Program-made: the position numbers and the translations under genes
The notes under the pieces: model-generated
What the model was told of the DNA's origin: nothing
What the model saw: the letters and a program-made list of their open reading frames with translations, nothing else
The model's database searches: none
Assembly: GCA_949825045.1 (NCBI GenBank)
Contig: OX463815.1
Span: forward strand, 17,539,231-17,603,230
Length of the DNA stretch: 64,000 nucleotides
Direction of reading: 5' to 3'
Origin: Argyresthia goedartella
Taxonomy: Eukaryota > Arthropoda > Insecta > Lepidoptera > Argyresthiidae
In this document: positions 1 through 10,695 of the stretch, in pieces
How the letters are laid out: each line of letters begins with the position of its first letter
Position numbering within the stretch: the stretch's first letter is position 1

Positions 1-878
1 TGTAGTCACATAGAAAATGACAACCACTGCAATTTAAAGATTGGGGAGTAGGCAATTATGGTAATCAATTGCAATATTTCAAAATTATTCTCCTTTTTTA
101 TCTACGTGAAAATACAATAAAATAGTAAAGATTGTAATTGTAGCTTTAATAGATCGTCTTCCACTCGGCAAAAACATATGCCGTTCTACCTTCTAAATCT
201 AGTACACAAGCTATTTCACAAAACTAGATGATATTTCGTGAAATCCGGCTGCACACGCTGTAAACAAAGTGCTACTGAAAGCGTGGGATCCGAATTTACC
301 ATTTATAGCCAGTAGGGTAGCACTGAACTAATATTTTTTGTTGTGCCATCGCTCAAACGTGAGGCCCACACACGTCCCTGCTAACTACACGCGGCCATTA
401 TTTCAGCGTTGAAGCCTAGAAACACGAGCAGATCACGATGAGTTGAAATCATTTAGCAATGGCAGCCCTAAAATTACTGTAAACGCTACAAGCAGCTGGG
501 CGCAGGCATATTATCCACTCATGTGTTGCACAAACGTAGGCAAACCCCTTTTAATTTTGGAGGAGGCAGGGCCGTGATGAAAATCGAGAATCATCGCAGG
601 CAATTTTGCGAAATAATGCTCTACTTAGTACGAGTAGGACAAACGTGATTTGAGGCTAATTCAATATACTTGTTTGTTAAGACATCGATAACACAGTAAG
701 GCTGGTAAGTAGTGCTGTCAGTAATTGACGCATAGTGACACGTTATTTGGAATCGTTAAAGTACCTATCTTGTAGCCATTCGCTTCAAACATAAGTAGCC
801 ACAGGAAATTCAAGTGTGTAGCAGATTAAAAATGCATATTGAGTATACTTACTAAACATTTTTCTGACTTATACATAG
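1..878. other. AT-rich intergenic DNA, no gene seen
   Basis: No convincing coding frame, RNA gene or repeat boundary was recognised here. The base composition matches the other non-coding parts of the window. Confidence 0.5.
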
Positions 879-1136
879 TTGTCATATAATTAGCTGACCA
901 TATTTTGGGGAATGGTAGTACTCATCATTATGAACAACTTCCCCCAAGAAACATATGGTCGCAAATGGAAAAAAAAATGTTTCTCAGTACCACATTGCCC
1001 GATCAGCTGATTATAAGTAACTATGGGTAATCCAATCTTGTTTTCGTTTGCGACCATATGTTTCTTGGGGGAAGTTGTTCATAATGACGGGTACTAACAT
1101 TCCTTAAAATATGGTCAGCTAATTAAATGTCACCTT
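879..1136. mobile_element. palindromic MITE, copy 1
   Basis: Non-coding element with inverted ends of about 80 bp. The left arm reads inward from TAATTAGCTGACCATATTTT. The right arm is its reverse complement and ends with AGCTAATTAAATGTCACCTT. Both arms carry the block CCCCCAAGAAACATATGGTC. The unpaired centre holds GATCAGCTGAT. Related copies lie at 17622-17885 and 28020-29012, with a fragment near 31253. No transposase is present, so it would need an enzyme supplied elsewhere. The target duplication is not clear and the superfamily is unassigned. Confidence 0.8.
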
Positions 1137-1764
1137 GTATAGGTTCAACGTGCACAAACACACATGGGTATTTTATGAAATTATTCTATATCATGTCACA
1201 TACATCAACGCTGCTACATCCTAAATTCCTTAGTTTCTCACGATGAGGTGAATACAGAAGACATTATCATTTTTATCATTAGTCTCGTAATTTGAGATTC
1301 ACAGATCCTACACGATAACGCAGTTCTAATTATATTTTAACAGCTTCATCAAATTTATACGCAAGAAGATATAGCGTACCTAGTTAATAGGGAACATTTG
1401 CATTATTTTATTATTATTCCGAATTTTAATTTCCAGCTTCGTTCAGCCTTATATGTAGTATTAAAGTATTATTATAATCTACTCAAGCTTGCATACTTTT
1501 AAATCAGAAATAGCTTTATTTCTATCGGTAGTTCTATTTCGGACGCAAGAAATAGAAAAAAGGGGAGCAAGAAAGTTTTTCTCATCTTGCATTTAAACAA
1601 CAACAACCAACAACCGTCGGTAAGTTGGCGTGATCTGTGTGGCAGGTTGTCGACTGGTTCTAATCCCAGCTATATTATAAATGTATCACATGTACCTATA
1701 AGGATGCGCTGGCCAAAAAATATAGTCTTTCCTAGACAAAATAAGCATATTTCTATGTACATGG
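1137..1764. other. AT-rich intergenic DNA, no gene seen
   Basis: Short open frames occur (for example near 1587-1844) but show no recognisable domain or splice pattern. I see nothing else to annotate before the left end of the hAT element. Confidence 0.45.
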
Positions 1765-1897
1765 ATCTAAACCAGCGGTTCTCAAACTTTTTTGGTTATG
1801 GAACCCTTTTGGAAAGCAAAATATTACACGGAGTCCATAAATAAACAAAAAAGTATTTAACATTATTTATTTATAATCATGTAACAATTTAACAGTT

Positions 1898-2300
1898 TCA
1901 TCCTATATATAATATATAAAGAGAAGAGAAAAAATTAAGTCTCACATCAGGTTCAGCGTCTAGTCTTTTGCCGTATTTTGTTATTGTAACGGCGTAGGTC
2001 GAGAATCCTGTTTCGCAAAAGTATGTTGTTGGGAACGGGATAAGAACATTGAAGGCCATTGTGGCAATAATATTAAGAGACATTTGACAGTGACTCCATA
2101 CTGCTGTCTGATGACATTTCCAAAAACTATTCATAATATGTCGTTTGGTACACTGGAAGTATACCTTTTACAAGTTGGGTAAAAAATTATTTTGAATCCA
2201 TGAATTCATTTATATTTTTGTATTCTGTTCTTCGGGAAAATACGTCTTAAAAGATGCGCTCAATGCAGTGAGATATTAGACCAATTCTTCAAATATATCA
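1898..2300 (-). pseudogene. hAT transposase C-terminus (dimerisation region), broken
   Basis: The frame 2134-1898 contains FPTTYFCETGFS followed by KRLDAEPDVRL. This is the signature of the hAT C-terminal dimerisation domain of ZBED5/FAM200-like transposases, where the family reads roughly FATTYLCE-GFS and then RL--E-DLR. Upstream, other frames still show FKTYFPEE and YQTTYYE with stops between them, so the copy is dead. The N-terminal BED finger and the catalytic core are not visible; they may have been lost or may lie beyond the nested LINEs. Function: terminal-repeat-directed cut-and-paste transposase. Confidence 0.75.
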
Positions 2301-2369
2301 TCTTGAATAATTTATGAGTCTTTATGGCTAACAACTTACCGAGTGAAAGCTTTCTATTTTTCTATAAAA

Positions 2370-2518
2370 ATCTAGTTGTGCTTTGATTAACCTAATGCTA
2401 TCAGGTAAAATATGTAGTGAAATTGCTCCTATTTTATACGGCGCTAACTTAATAGTGGTAGGGAGCTCTCTACGGCGATTAGCGTCCAAATTATGCTGCC
2501 AAGAGTTTCAAACTCAAA
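2370..2518 (+). pseudogene. LINE B reverse transcriptase, N-terminal piece
   Basis: In frame, this piece reads INLMLSGKICSEIAPILYGA and, after a short deletion, SLRRLASKLCC. That is the start of the RT domain (fingers) of the YLDDG-type LINE that resumes at 5966. The usual segment with basic residues before SLRRL is missing, so there is an internal deletion. It breaks at the 3' tail of the minus-strand LINE A. Confidence 0.6.
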
Positions 2519-2650
2519 ATTCAAAAAAAAACAAATTCAAAAAGAGTTTATTTCCATAAGAAACACATAGGTAACATTTGGAGAATGTCAAATCTTAAAC
2601 TAACACATTTATAAGGTACAGGGAAATATAGCGACTAGAAACCTCCAGCT

Positions 2651-4269
2651 TTATACGTTATTTTTTACAGAATTGGAGCAAACACCTTCCCAAGCTTTCT
2701 TGTCTTCTACATAATCTGATATTTTGTAGTAACCTTTTTTACATAAGTGATTTTTAATAACATTTTTAAATTTATTTACAGACAATTCTTGTAACTCAGT
2801 CGGTATTTTGTTGTAAAAGCGAATACATTGCCCTTTAAAAGATACATTAACCTTATGGAGCCTAGTAGTAGGTATAGCTAGTTTATTCATATTTCTAGTG
2901 TTGACATTGTGCCTGTTGCTATCCTTAGGAAATTTATCAATATTTTTGTGGACGTACATTAGGTTTCATAAATATGACACGGCACTGTCATAATGTTAAC
3001 TTCTTTAAATTTACAACGCACTGACTCTCTGGGACCCACATTGTAGATTGCATGAATAGCCCTCTTTTGCAGCACAAATATTATGTTAATGTCCGCAGCG
3101 TTCCCCCACAGCAGTATGCCGTAAGACATAATGCTATGGAAGTAGCTGAAGTAAACTAGTCTAGCTGTTTCCACGTCCGTAAAAAGACGGATTTTTTTAA
3201 CTGCATAAACTGCGGAACTGAGTTTTTTTGATAGCTTATCTATGTGTGGGCCCCACTGAAGCTTATTATTTAAGGTGATTCCTAGGAATAGCGTGCTATC
3301 TACAATTTCTAAATTTTCACCTTTAACATTAACATTAGCCGAGACTTGTTTAACATTGGGGAGTATAAACCGAATACATTTAGTTTTGTTATTGTTCAGT
3401 AAAAGATTATTAGCACTAAACCAATTGACTACCTTTGAGATTGCAATATTCACATCGTCAAAGTTCAAACTGCGTCGTTTCATTTTAAACAAAAGTGAAG
3501 TGTCATCTGCAAACAGTACAATCTCATGATTATCTCTGACAAGATGTGGCAGGTCATTAATATAAATCAAAAACAGGAATGGCCCGAGTATGGAACCCTG
3601 CGGTACACCCATAGTAACAACAGACCCTGGATATCGTTTTCCATTAATGTCAACTCTCTGTATCCTGTTATTTAGATAAGAAGAGAGAAGATCTAAAGTG
3701 TTATCCCTAATTCCATAGTGATGTAATTTCCTGATCATTGTCCCATGGTCAATGCAATCAAAAGCCTTAAACAAATCGCAAAATACTTCTAAAGCATCAT
3801 GCGACTCCTCCCAGGCATCATATATAAGTGATATTAACTCAATACCGGCATCAGTAGTTGATTTGCCTTGTGTAAAACCAAATTGTTTACAGTGGAGCAT
3901 GTTGTTGGTGTTGAAATGTGTAAGAAGTTGATTTAAAATTACTTTTCCAAATACTTTACTAAATGTAGGCAATACCGATATCGGTCTGAAGTTAGAAGAG
4001 TCAGATGTACTACCCGATTTAAACAAAGGTACTATTTTACTGTGTTTCATTAAATCAGGAAACACGCCAGCATCAATAGATGCATTAAATATGATAGCTA
4101 AATCAAGTGCAATAACATTTATTAGGGGCTTCACAACATGAACAGAAATATCCCAGAGGTCTGCAGTTTTCTTAACATTTATTGATTTAAAGGCTTTAAT
4201 AATATCTTTATCATCTACATAATTAAACGAGAATTGATTTTCATATCTAGGTACATAGTCTTTTAGCAA
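2651..4269 (-). pseudogene. LINE A reverse transcriptase domain
   Basis: Reverse transcriptase for target-primed reverse transcription. The 4269-2959 frame shows the RT series FRPISVLPTFSK (motif 1-2), QFGFTQGKST, VFCDLFKAFDCIDH (catalytic Asp), [20 protein letters not shown] and FADDTSLL (catalytic Asp pair). The thumb and C-terminal part (SIMSYGILLWG, LQKRAIHAIYN) follow. The reading continues into the frame 2959-2651, which holds the C-terminus (FKGQCIRFYNKIP, FKNVIKNHL), so a frameshift lies near 2959. A second break separates it from the endonuclease at 4411. The active-site residues are intact but the copy cannot make the full protein. Confidence 0.9.
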
Positions 4270-4410
4270 AGATTCAGCGACTACTTTGGAAGAGTCTAAA
4301 GACTTTGTAGTAGAGATTGGGATGTCAGTAAAAAAAATTCAAACGCTTTAGCTACATCAATATCATTTTTGAAAGTAATATCATTAATTTTTAATTCATA
4401 TTCATTGTTT

Positions 4411-5560
4411 TTAATATGAATTAAATACCTTTTCCAGTCTCACTTTTAATCCTATATCTATATCCCAAGTTGATTTAATTTTGTTATCACTTTTTCTTAT
4501 TTTAGATCTGATATAATTTGATTTTGCAATTTGACAAACTTTTTTAAAGATTTTTGAGTACTTTTTTACTTTATCCATGAACTCTTCACTATGATTCCAT
4601 TGTTTTTCACTATATAATTCATATAAATTTAGTCTACTTTTAAGTATACCTACTGTGGCCCACTTACTAAAGTTAAGTTTGTCTGAGACCACAATCGATC
4701 TGGTAGTAAATACTGCATAGAACGCATTGCTGAATTTGTAAAAAAAAATACAATATGACTCATTAGGGTTATTATTAGAGTAATTAATAGGTAGTTTGCT
4801 ATCCCAATTCAATTTAAACCTTTCAAACCGATGTGCAGTCACAGGTAAGTATTGTATCTTTCTTGTAGAACTTTTTTTAAGATGAATTTCTAGTCTAATG
4901 TATTGACCTAAATGGTCTGACTTTAAATTACTTATAATTTTTTTAAGTACAATTTTTTCATTTGGATAAGCAAATATATTGTCTATACAATTTGCTGAGG
5001 TTTCAGTTATTCGAGTAGGTTCCATGAAAAGTGGCTTTAAGTTGCGATAATTAAGTAAGTTAGTTAGTCTCGTACTAAGGGAGTAAGTTTCTAATAAATT
5101 TACATTGAAGTCTCCACATATCATAAGAGTTTTATTAGATTTTGATACTTCATCATCAAATGAACCTGATGGTGGGCTGTAAACGCTTATTACAATTATG
5201 CGCTCCAATTCAAAACATGCTACTTCAATGTGGCTTTCAACTGATAAACATACTATGTGTTTATTTAGAAATATTAGAGAGCCTCCACGAACAGCATGTG
5301 ATCTGCAAAAAGAACTATCAACCTGGTGGTTACTGAAATTGAACATGAGCTCATGGCTTTTTAGACGATATTCTGTTAGACATACAATATCAATATTAAA
5401 AGAGTTCATGTACAATTCCAACTCTAATAATTTACTGCTAATACCTTGAATATTTTGGTGGACCAGATTAGTAAACTTTTCATTTATTTTACAATATTGG
5501 ATTTTTCTGTTTTTATTATGTACTTTATTAATATTATTTGACGGGCTAGAGACTTCCTCT
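4411..5560 (-). pseudogene. LINE A endonuclease (EEP family)
   Basis: The frame from 5421 to 4411 encodes an exonuclease-endonuclease-phosphatase-type nuclease: NIDIVCLTEYRL (the catalytic Glu region, usually LTEHWL), GGSLIFLNK, VISVYSPPSGSF, MICGDFNVNLLE (catalytic Asp/Asn) and SDHLGQYIRLEI (SDH motif). The reading is open upstream to about 5560 (HQNIQGISSKLLELEL), so the first Met is not the true domain start. In LINEs this enzyme nicks the target DNA. It is split from the RT by a break between 4411 and 4269. Confidence 0.88.
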
Positions 5561-5573
5561 ATTGTCGTTGTAT

Positions 5574-5965
5574 CTAATTTAAATGACTTGGAAAAGCTTC
5601 CAAGGTTTTGTTTGAAACATCAGTATAATGCTCAATAGAGGCATTATGTGTAGCCAAATTTTTGGCTGTTATATTAAAATAATAGGACAGCGAATTTGCT
5701 ACTTGTCTTTTATAATAACTAGGAAGGTAATATTTACCTTTAGTCAAATAATATTTATTTCTGCTAACAAAATTGTTAGTATCCATTACATGTATATTAT
5801 TATTGCATGATATAGTATGCAAGGTCATATTCAGCTTATATCTAAGGTTGTTTTCTGATTGTGGCAAGCTGTCGCTGTAAGGGAATGCGAACATAACAAT
5901 GTGTTTTACTTTTAAAGAACAGAGCTTGTTTAAATATTTAATTACTCGCCTAACAGACAAGTTCA
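5574..5965 (-). pseudogene. LINE A ORF1 C-terminal fragment
   Basis: About 130 codons lie upstream of the endonuclease on the same strand. The spacing and segments such as IVMFAFPYSDSLPQ, IHVMDTNNF and LPSYYKRQVANSLSYYFN fit the C-terminal part of an esterase-like (SGNH) ORF1 seen in CR1-group LINEs, where a D..H pair sits near the end. That identity is tentative. The N-terminus is lost because the element is 5'-truncated at the LINE B junction near 5966. The first few codons after 5966 belong to LINE B, not to this gene. Confidence 0.5.
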
Positions 5966-6180
5966 AACCCAAGCAGCTTGGTTTTGGCGTCAGGGGCGGA
6001 TGTGTGACAGTGATGTGCCTGCCACACGCACTTTTCTGGAAAATTAAAATTTCGAAGTCTTACTAAAACTTGATGTAAGGAATGCTTTTAACTCTATTGA
6101 TCGAATTACGCTTTTGCAGGAAATCCAAAACGAACTTCCGGAAATTTCAGAATACATAACGCAGTGCTATTTATCGCCAC
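5966..6180 (+). pseudogene. LINE B reverse transcriptase, central piece
   Basis: It resumes exactly at the LINE A 5' end with QLGFGVRGGC (motif between RT blocks 2 and 3). This is followed by LLKLDVRNAFNSIDRITLLQ (block A, catalytic Asp in LDVRNAF) and EYITQCY. A stop interrupts the stretch in between. It is cut at the codons for QCY by LINE C and continues at 7345 with CYGTHSKLLFGE. Confidence 0.72.
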
Positions 6181-7008
6181 TTCTCTTATAACGATGTAAA
6201 CTCTGCTGTTGCGGCACTGAACGCTGATTTGGAGGGGGTGAGAAGCTGGGCTTCATCTTTCGGACTACTGGTCAACCCGAGCAAGTCCCAGGCTATGATC
6301 ATAAGTACCAGACATTCTCTTAACTTGTTACAGCAACAGCCCATTCCACCTGTCACTTTTAATGGTACCATAATCATATATGGCGATAAAGCTAAAAACC
6401 TGGGTCTTATCTTTGATAACCAGCTGTCCTGGTCTTCGCATGTTAATGAAGTCAGTCGCCGAGTATTTGCGACTTTTCACTCTCTTAGGAGACTTCAGTA
6501 CTTCTTGCCTCGACAGACCAAAATCACACTCGCTCAGTCTCTCCTTCTACCCCTAATCGACTATGCTGATGTATGCTGGGTCAGTGCTAACGAAGAACTA
6601 CTGAACAAGCTCGAACGACTTCAAAATCTCGGGATTCGGTTTATCTTCGGGCTGCCCAAAAACGACCATGTATCACAACATCGCAAGGAGTTAAAGTGGC
6701 TGCCGATCCGTCTTCGCCGGGATTTTCACATTCTAAATTTCCTCTACAACGTTTTACGGAATCCACGCTATCCAACTTTCCTACGAAATAGTTTTCAATT
6801 TCTTTCTTCCAGCAGGCCTCGGAGAACTCACGCATTTTCTTTGCTCACAATTCCACAGAATAACACCGCGTCCTATGAGCACGGGTTTAGACTCCGGGCC
6901 ATTCGGTTGTGGAATGCACTACCTGGCACCATCAGGGACAGTCCTACTCTCAATATATTTAAAAGTCTCGTGAAGAATCATTACCTCTCTCTTTATAATT
7001 ACGGGTAG
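6181..7008 (+). pseudogene. LINE C RT C-terminal region
   Basis: An open frame of ~270 codons follows the insertion point. It starts after the FADD block: DVNSAVAALNADLEGVRSWA, then FGLLVNPSKSQAMII (RT block D), LGLIFDNQLSWSSHVNEV (block E) and the thumb region (LLPLIDYADVCW, LERLQNLGIRFIFGL). The C-terminal conserved end is FRLRAIRLWNALPGTIRDS. It ends at a TAG at 7008. The frame itself has no internal stop, but the catalytic FADD and the endonuclease are missing, so it is a truncated, inactive copy. Confidence 0.85.
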
Positions 7009-7344
7009 TATGTATGTAAGTATTTATTAGCACATTTATATATAATATTAGTAGTTAGTATTATATTATAAGTATTATTACATATAATATAATACTAATT
7101 ATACTATATAATTGGTAAATGTTTTATTTTATTTATTAATATTTATGTAAGTACTCGTTTATTTCGTCTTATTGTTGTACATATAGGTCTACCCCTGCTC
7201 AGCAATCAACATCTCCAACTTTAACCTGGTTTGCTGGAAGGGATCTCTTATTAGAGATAAGCTCGCCTTTGTACACTATTTTTATGTAACTCTTTTTTTA
7301 TATCATTTGTGTGCAATAAAGAAATTATGAAAGAAATTATGAAA
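6181..7344 (+). mobile_element. CR1/L2-like LINE (LINE C), copy 1, 5'-truncated
   Basis: Plus-strand insertion inside LINE B. It holds the RT C-terminal half (6181-7008), a ~330-bp AT-rich 3' UTR with the block TCTTATTAGAGATAAGCTCG, and a tail of GAAATTAT repeats ending at 7344. Short TGCTA matches flank it (near 6166 and 7347) and may be a target duplication. Other copies of the family are at 11480-12330, 27614-27765 (3' end only), and 45133-45400 with 59137-59310 (minus strand). Confidence 0.8.
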
Positions 7345-8816
7345 TTATGCTACGGCACACATTCTAAATTATTGTTTGGCGAACATGAAATCGAGGGTCG
7401 GATGCCAGCAGGGAGATCCCCTTGGGCCTGTAATTTTTAGCCTCGCGATCCACCCCACCATTACCCAGCTAACTTCAGACCTCAACTTATGGTATCTTGA
7501 CGACGGTATGCTGGGTGGAATGGCCCTTCTTAAACGACCTTAACACCATCAGAAGGCGTTTCTGTGAGATAGGCCTCACACTAAACTTCAACTAATGTGA
7601 GGTTTATATCTCGGAAAAACTCCCTGCCTGCACCCGAAGTGACATTCTCCAAAATGTTAATCAAGTCACACCCAATTTACCTCTACTAACCCGAAGTTCT
7701 CTTATTTTACTTGGCGCTCCAACATATGAAGACGACATAGCCCCTAAAATAACGTCCAAATTAATTAACTTTCATAATTGTTCGGATCTGCTTTTTAAAA
7801 TTTAAGCTCATATCGCAATTTACATACTAAGGTTGTGTATTTTTTCTACTGAATTCTTATAGTTCTTACGATGCAGTCTTATTTGGAAATTCCCTCATCT
7901 GACATCATCCATAGATACCGTATTAAAAGAGTCCATAGCAAAAAATATATAACATTTCGCTAAATTGTCAATCCTTGTCCCAAGTTACTCTTCCCATTAA
8001 ATATGGCGGGCTGGGTATTCGCTACACTAGTGACCTGGCTCGCCCTGCTTTTCTCTCATATGTCCACAGCACCATCACCCTCATCGGTGGTATCCTTCAC
8101 GTAACTAATCTCACTGATGTGGTTGTGACGTGCTTGGCAGATGCAGAGTCAACTTGGGGAGCCGGTTTCTCCAGTAAAGATCTACCCTCCAAAAAACTAG
8201 CCAAGGCGCCTGGGACCTAGTAAAAGTAAAAACAATGTTGGATTCACTTTTAGCAAACTATCCAAATCCTACTGAGCTTGCTCGACTGCTGGCAATACAC
8301 GCTTGGCCGTCAAGAAACATTGGATCACATTTGGACCCGGCTTCCCTGCGAGCGATATGCCTTAGGCTTGGTTTCAAAGTTTGTGAACCACACCCATGCT
8401 GCCGCTGTGGTAACCCAGTAGACAACCTTGGGCGCCACGGACATTACAGGTCGAGTACCGGCCGACATTACAGGCACACGACACTAAACGACCTTTTTCG
8501 CAGAGCCCTTGGGACGGCAAACAAACCATCTACCCTGGAGCCGGCTGGCTTGTCTGCGGTGGACGGGAAAAGACCTGACGGCTGCACGCTTGTGCCCTGG
8601 TTTTTGCGGGGACCTCTGGCGTGGGACGTGACCTGCGTGGACACGTTTGCCCCGTCCCACATCCGGCGTTCGGCCCGTAAGCCGGGGTCTGCCGCAGATG
8701 ACGCCCAATTGGTCAAGTGCCGCAAAGATGCTTTTTTGAAAAGCAATTACATATTTGCGGCACTTGCAGTAGAAACGTTTGGGCCATGGTCGTCAGACAC
8801 TAGACATAAGACATAA
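7345..8816 (+). pseudogene. LINE B RT palm, Zn-binding and endonuclease-like C-terminus
   Basis: 7345-7520 reads CYGTHSKLLFGE, GCQQGDPLGPVIFSLAIHP and LWYLDDGMLGG (catalytic DD in a YLDDG context). The next ~450 bp are broken by stops. The frame 7975-8220 holds PIKYGGLGIR. The frame 8235-8816 holds a Cys/His cluster, CCRCGNPVDNLGRHGH followed by GRHYRH, then KRPDGCTLVPW and LAWDVTCVDTFAP. The last part resembles the PD...D core of restriction-like endonucleases found at the C-terminus of some LINEs. This would be the nicking enzyme of the element. It is cut off by LINE D shortly after ALAVETFGPW. Confidence 0.7.
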
Positions 8817-9960
8817 GACATAATTTATTGGTAATATACATTAAAGTCAAACAAAATTCATAAAATTAATAAAATGTATAAAATATAATTTGATTAAGGG
8901 AACATTTGTCACATCATTAATAAGGATGTTGTCATTAGTCGTAAGAGTATAAAGTAATATTATTGGTACAAATAAAAGACTATGTACTTATGTACGTCGT
9001 TCTTTAAAATTTATGAATTCTTCATAGGAGTAGAACGACTTCTTGACAAGCCACTTTTTTAATTTAATTTTAAAGTTTAAGAAGCTCGGTGCATTAGTAA
9101 TGTCGTCTGGTAGCAAATTGTACACCTTCGGACCTATCACCTGTATTGTTTTGACCATTTTTTCTAATTTATGAGGGACATTGGCCAGTTTATCTGCACC
9201 TCTTGTAGTGTGACTGTTATGGTCGCCACGTTTAGGTAGACTACCAACATTGACTCTCGCATGATTAGCAACTTGAAAAATGAGTAGGGATGGCAATGTC
9301 ATTATTCCAAGCGCCACAAAGTGCGGTCTGGCGGATGTGTCCTGGGCCACACGTGCAATCAGTCGTACGGCTCGTTTCTGAAGTCTGAAGATACGCTCCC
9401 AGTCAGCGGCGCGCCCCCAGAACTCGATTCCGTATGACAGGACTGATTGCACTGTGGCGAAGTAGCAGGTCCGAACCGCTTCTTTTGGAAGTGTTGACGA
9501 TAGTCTACTGAGCGCAAAACAGGCGCTACCTAATTTACCGCACAGCTTTTGTATGTGATGCTCCCAGGTCATTGTCTGGTCTATGAAAAAACCGAGAAAT
9601 GATGCGGAGGAGACTTGTTCAATTCTCGTTTCCTCGACGCGTATATCCAGTAAGCGTCTCCTGCGTCCGGAGAGGTCGAAATTCATTACTTGAGTCTTTG
9701 TTAGATTGAGTGCGAGGCCATTTTTTTTGTGCCATAATTGGCTTGCAACTATATTGAGTGTGAACTCTAGTGAATCAGGAGTTTTGCCCGTGACTACAGC
9801 TGCTACATCATCTGCGAACATGAACAATTCACCGTCAGTGGTAACCTTTGATACGTCATTTAGGAGGAGAGAGAAGGCAAGGTTTGACAGTGAGGAGCCT
9901 TGAGATTGAGAGTTTGTTGCAACCCTTTTAAGGCCTTTAAGTCGACATTCCATTATTCTG
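8817..9960 (-). mobile_element. CR1/Jockey-group LINE (LINE D), 5'-truncated
   Basis: Minus-strand insertion that ends LINE B. Its 3' tail is a (TTATGTC)-type microsatellite, visible on the plus strand as ACATAAGACATAAGACATAA at about 8806-8825. The coding part is at 8988-9953 and the 5' break at about 9960. No target duplication could be defined. Its tail sequence and protein differ from LINE A, so it is a separate family. Confidence 0.8.
8988..9953 (-). pseudogene. LINE D reverse transcriptase, C-terminal two thirds
   Basis: An open frame of 321 codons without internal stops. It starts inside RT block B (SSLSNLAFSLLLNDVSK) and shows LFMFADDVAAVV (catalytic DD), LALNLTKTQVMNF (block D), ASFLGFFIDQTMTWEHHIQK (block E) and VLSYGIEFWGRAADWERIFR. 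It then has the C-terminal region found in the relatives in this window (FKIKLKKWLVKKSFYS). The endonuclease and first RT blocks are missing by 5' truncation. The intact frame suggests this insertion is younger than LINE B. Confidence 0.88.
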
Positions 9961-10687
9961 TATTAATGACAAGAATGTACAGTAAAGACGAAAAGAAAAA
10001 TACTGTCACGAGATTCATGACTTCAAAACAACAAACACGATGTCGCGTGGATATAAACTAGACTGGCGGGGGGGGGGCGACCGTGTTGATTGAACTGGCG
10101 ACCAGGTAGATAGGAGAGGTGTATTTTTGCGATTTTTCTCATTAAGGGCTGAACAAAGGCCAATGGCATTGAGAATTGGACAAAGAAAACAAATACCCGT
10201 CGCATCGCATCGAAGCAGACTGACGCATGCTGCCGCGCAGAGCCCCGCGGGGGAACCAGAGCTCCGAGACCAAGAAAATTATAGAAAATATAACTAAACT
10301 CCTGTAATAATAACATTAAAAATAAAATAAAACAACCAAAAAAATTCCCTTTTTTTTACCTGTTTTTGCGTGTAAGTTTCACATAGGAAACTGATTTCGT
10401 CTCCGAGCGCTTGTTCATTTAGTTGAATAATAATGCATTGCGAAATATTTTTTAAGTATTAAATATAACAGATATCCGGTAATTTTAAAAGTCCATTCTT
10501 ATCTCTAATAGACCTTTTGTAACATATATTTACCCTACATTTTTATGTTATCTAGTTTAGCCTAGAATTGAAGCTAAAGATGCATTTCTGGCCATATTTA
10601 ATCCCATAACACCAGTATTCTCGCGGAGCCCCTACACAGGCTTTGCGGATCCCTAGGGCTCCGCGGAGCACACTTTGAGTATGGCTG
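9961..10687 (-). mobile_element. right end of the hAT element
   Basis: Remainder of the hAT transposon between LINE D and the right terminus. It contains a C-rich/G-rich run near 10064-10071 and the subterminal GC-rich block around 10625-10670. It ends with the inverted repeat at 10672-10687. This should be the 5' side of the minus-strand transposase gene, but no transposase coding sequence is recognisable. Confidence 0.5.
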
Positions 10688-10695
10688 ATCTAAAT

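Larger units (their letters stand above)
2519..5965 (-). mobile_element. CR1/Jockey-group LINE (LINE A), 5'-truncated
   Basis: In minus orientation it carries, in order, an ORF1 end, an apurinic-type endonuclease, an RT and a 3' UTR ending in a TTTGAA/A-rich tail at about 2519-2545. It interrupts LINE B: LINE B codons stop at 2518 and resume at about 5966. The two flanks share a degenerate 12-14 bp match (around 2507-2519 and 5959-5972, GTTTCAAACTCAA versus GTTCAAACCCAAG) that looks like a target duplication. Relatives are at 28059-28803 and, as 3' UTR only, at 35218-35361. The clade (Daphne- or CR1-like) is inference. Confidence 0.8.
2350..8816 (+). mobile_element. non-LTR retrotransposon with YLDDG RT and PD..D C-terminus (LINE B), split
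   Basis: One LINE on the plus strand is readable in four pieces: about 2370-2518, 5966-6180, 7345-7970 and 7975-8816. The pieces follow conserved RT order: INLMLSG..C and SLRRLASKL, then QLGFGVRGGC, LLKLDVRNAFNSIDR, QCY, then CYGTHSKLLFGE, CQQGDPLGP and LWYLDDG. The gaps are exactly filled by LINE A (minus) and LINE C (plus). LINE D (minus) interrupts the 3' end at about 8816. It lies inside the hAT element, so it inserted after the hAT. The 5' boundary is uncertain by about 100 bp. Confidence 0.75.
1765..10695 (-). mobile_element. hAT DNA transposon, decayed, with nested LINEs
   Basis: The left terminus at 1773 begins CAGCGGTTCTCAAACT. The right terminus at 10687, read inward on the other strand, begins CAGCCATACTCAAAGT, matching at 12 of 16 positions. 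Both ends carry an 8-bp duplication, ATCTAAAC (1765-1772) and ATCTAAAT (10688-10695), as expected of hAT. The transposase 3' end lies just inside the left terminus on the minus strand. The ~8.9 kb span is far longer than a usual hAT because retrotransposons fill about 2350-9960. Only 1773-2350 and 9961-10687 look like hAT DNA. Confidence 0.72.
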
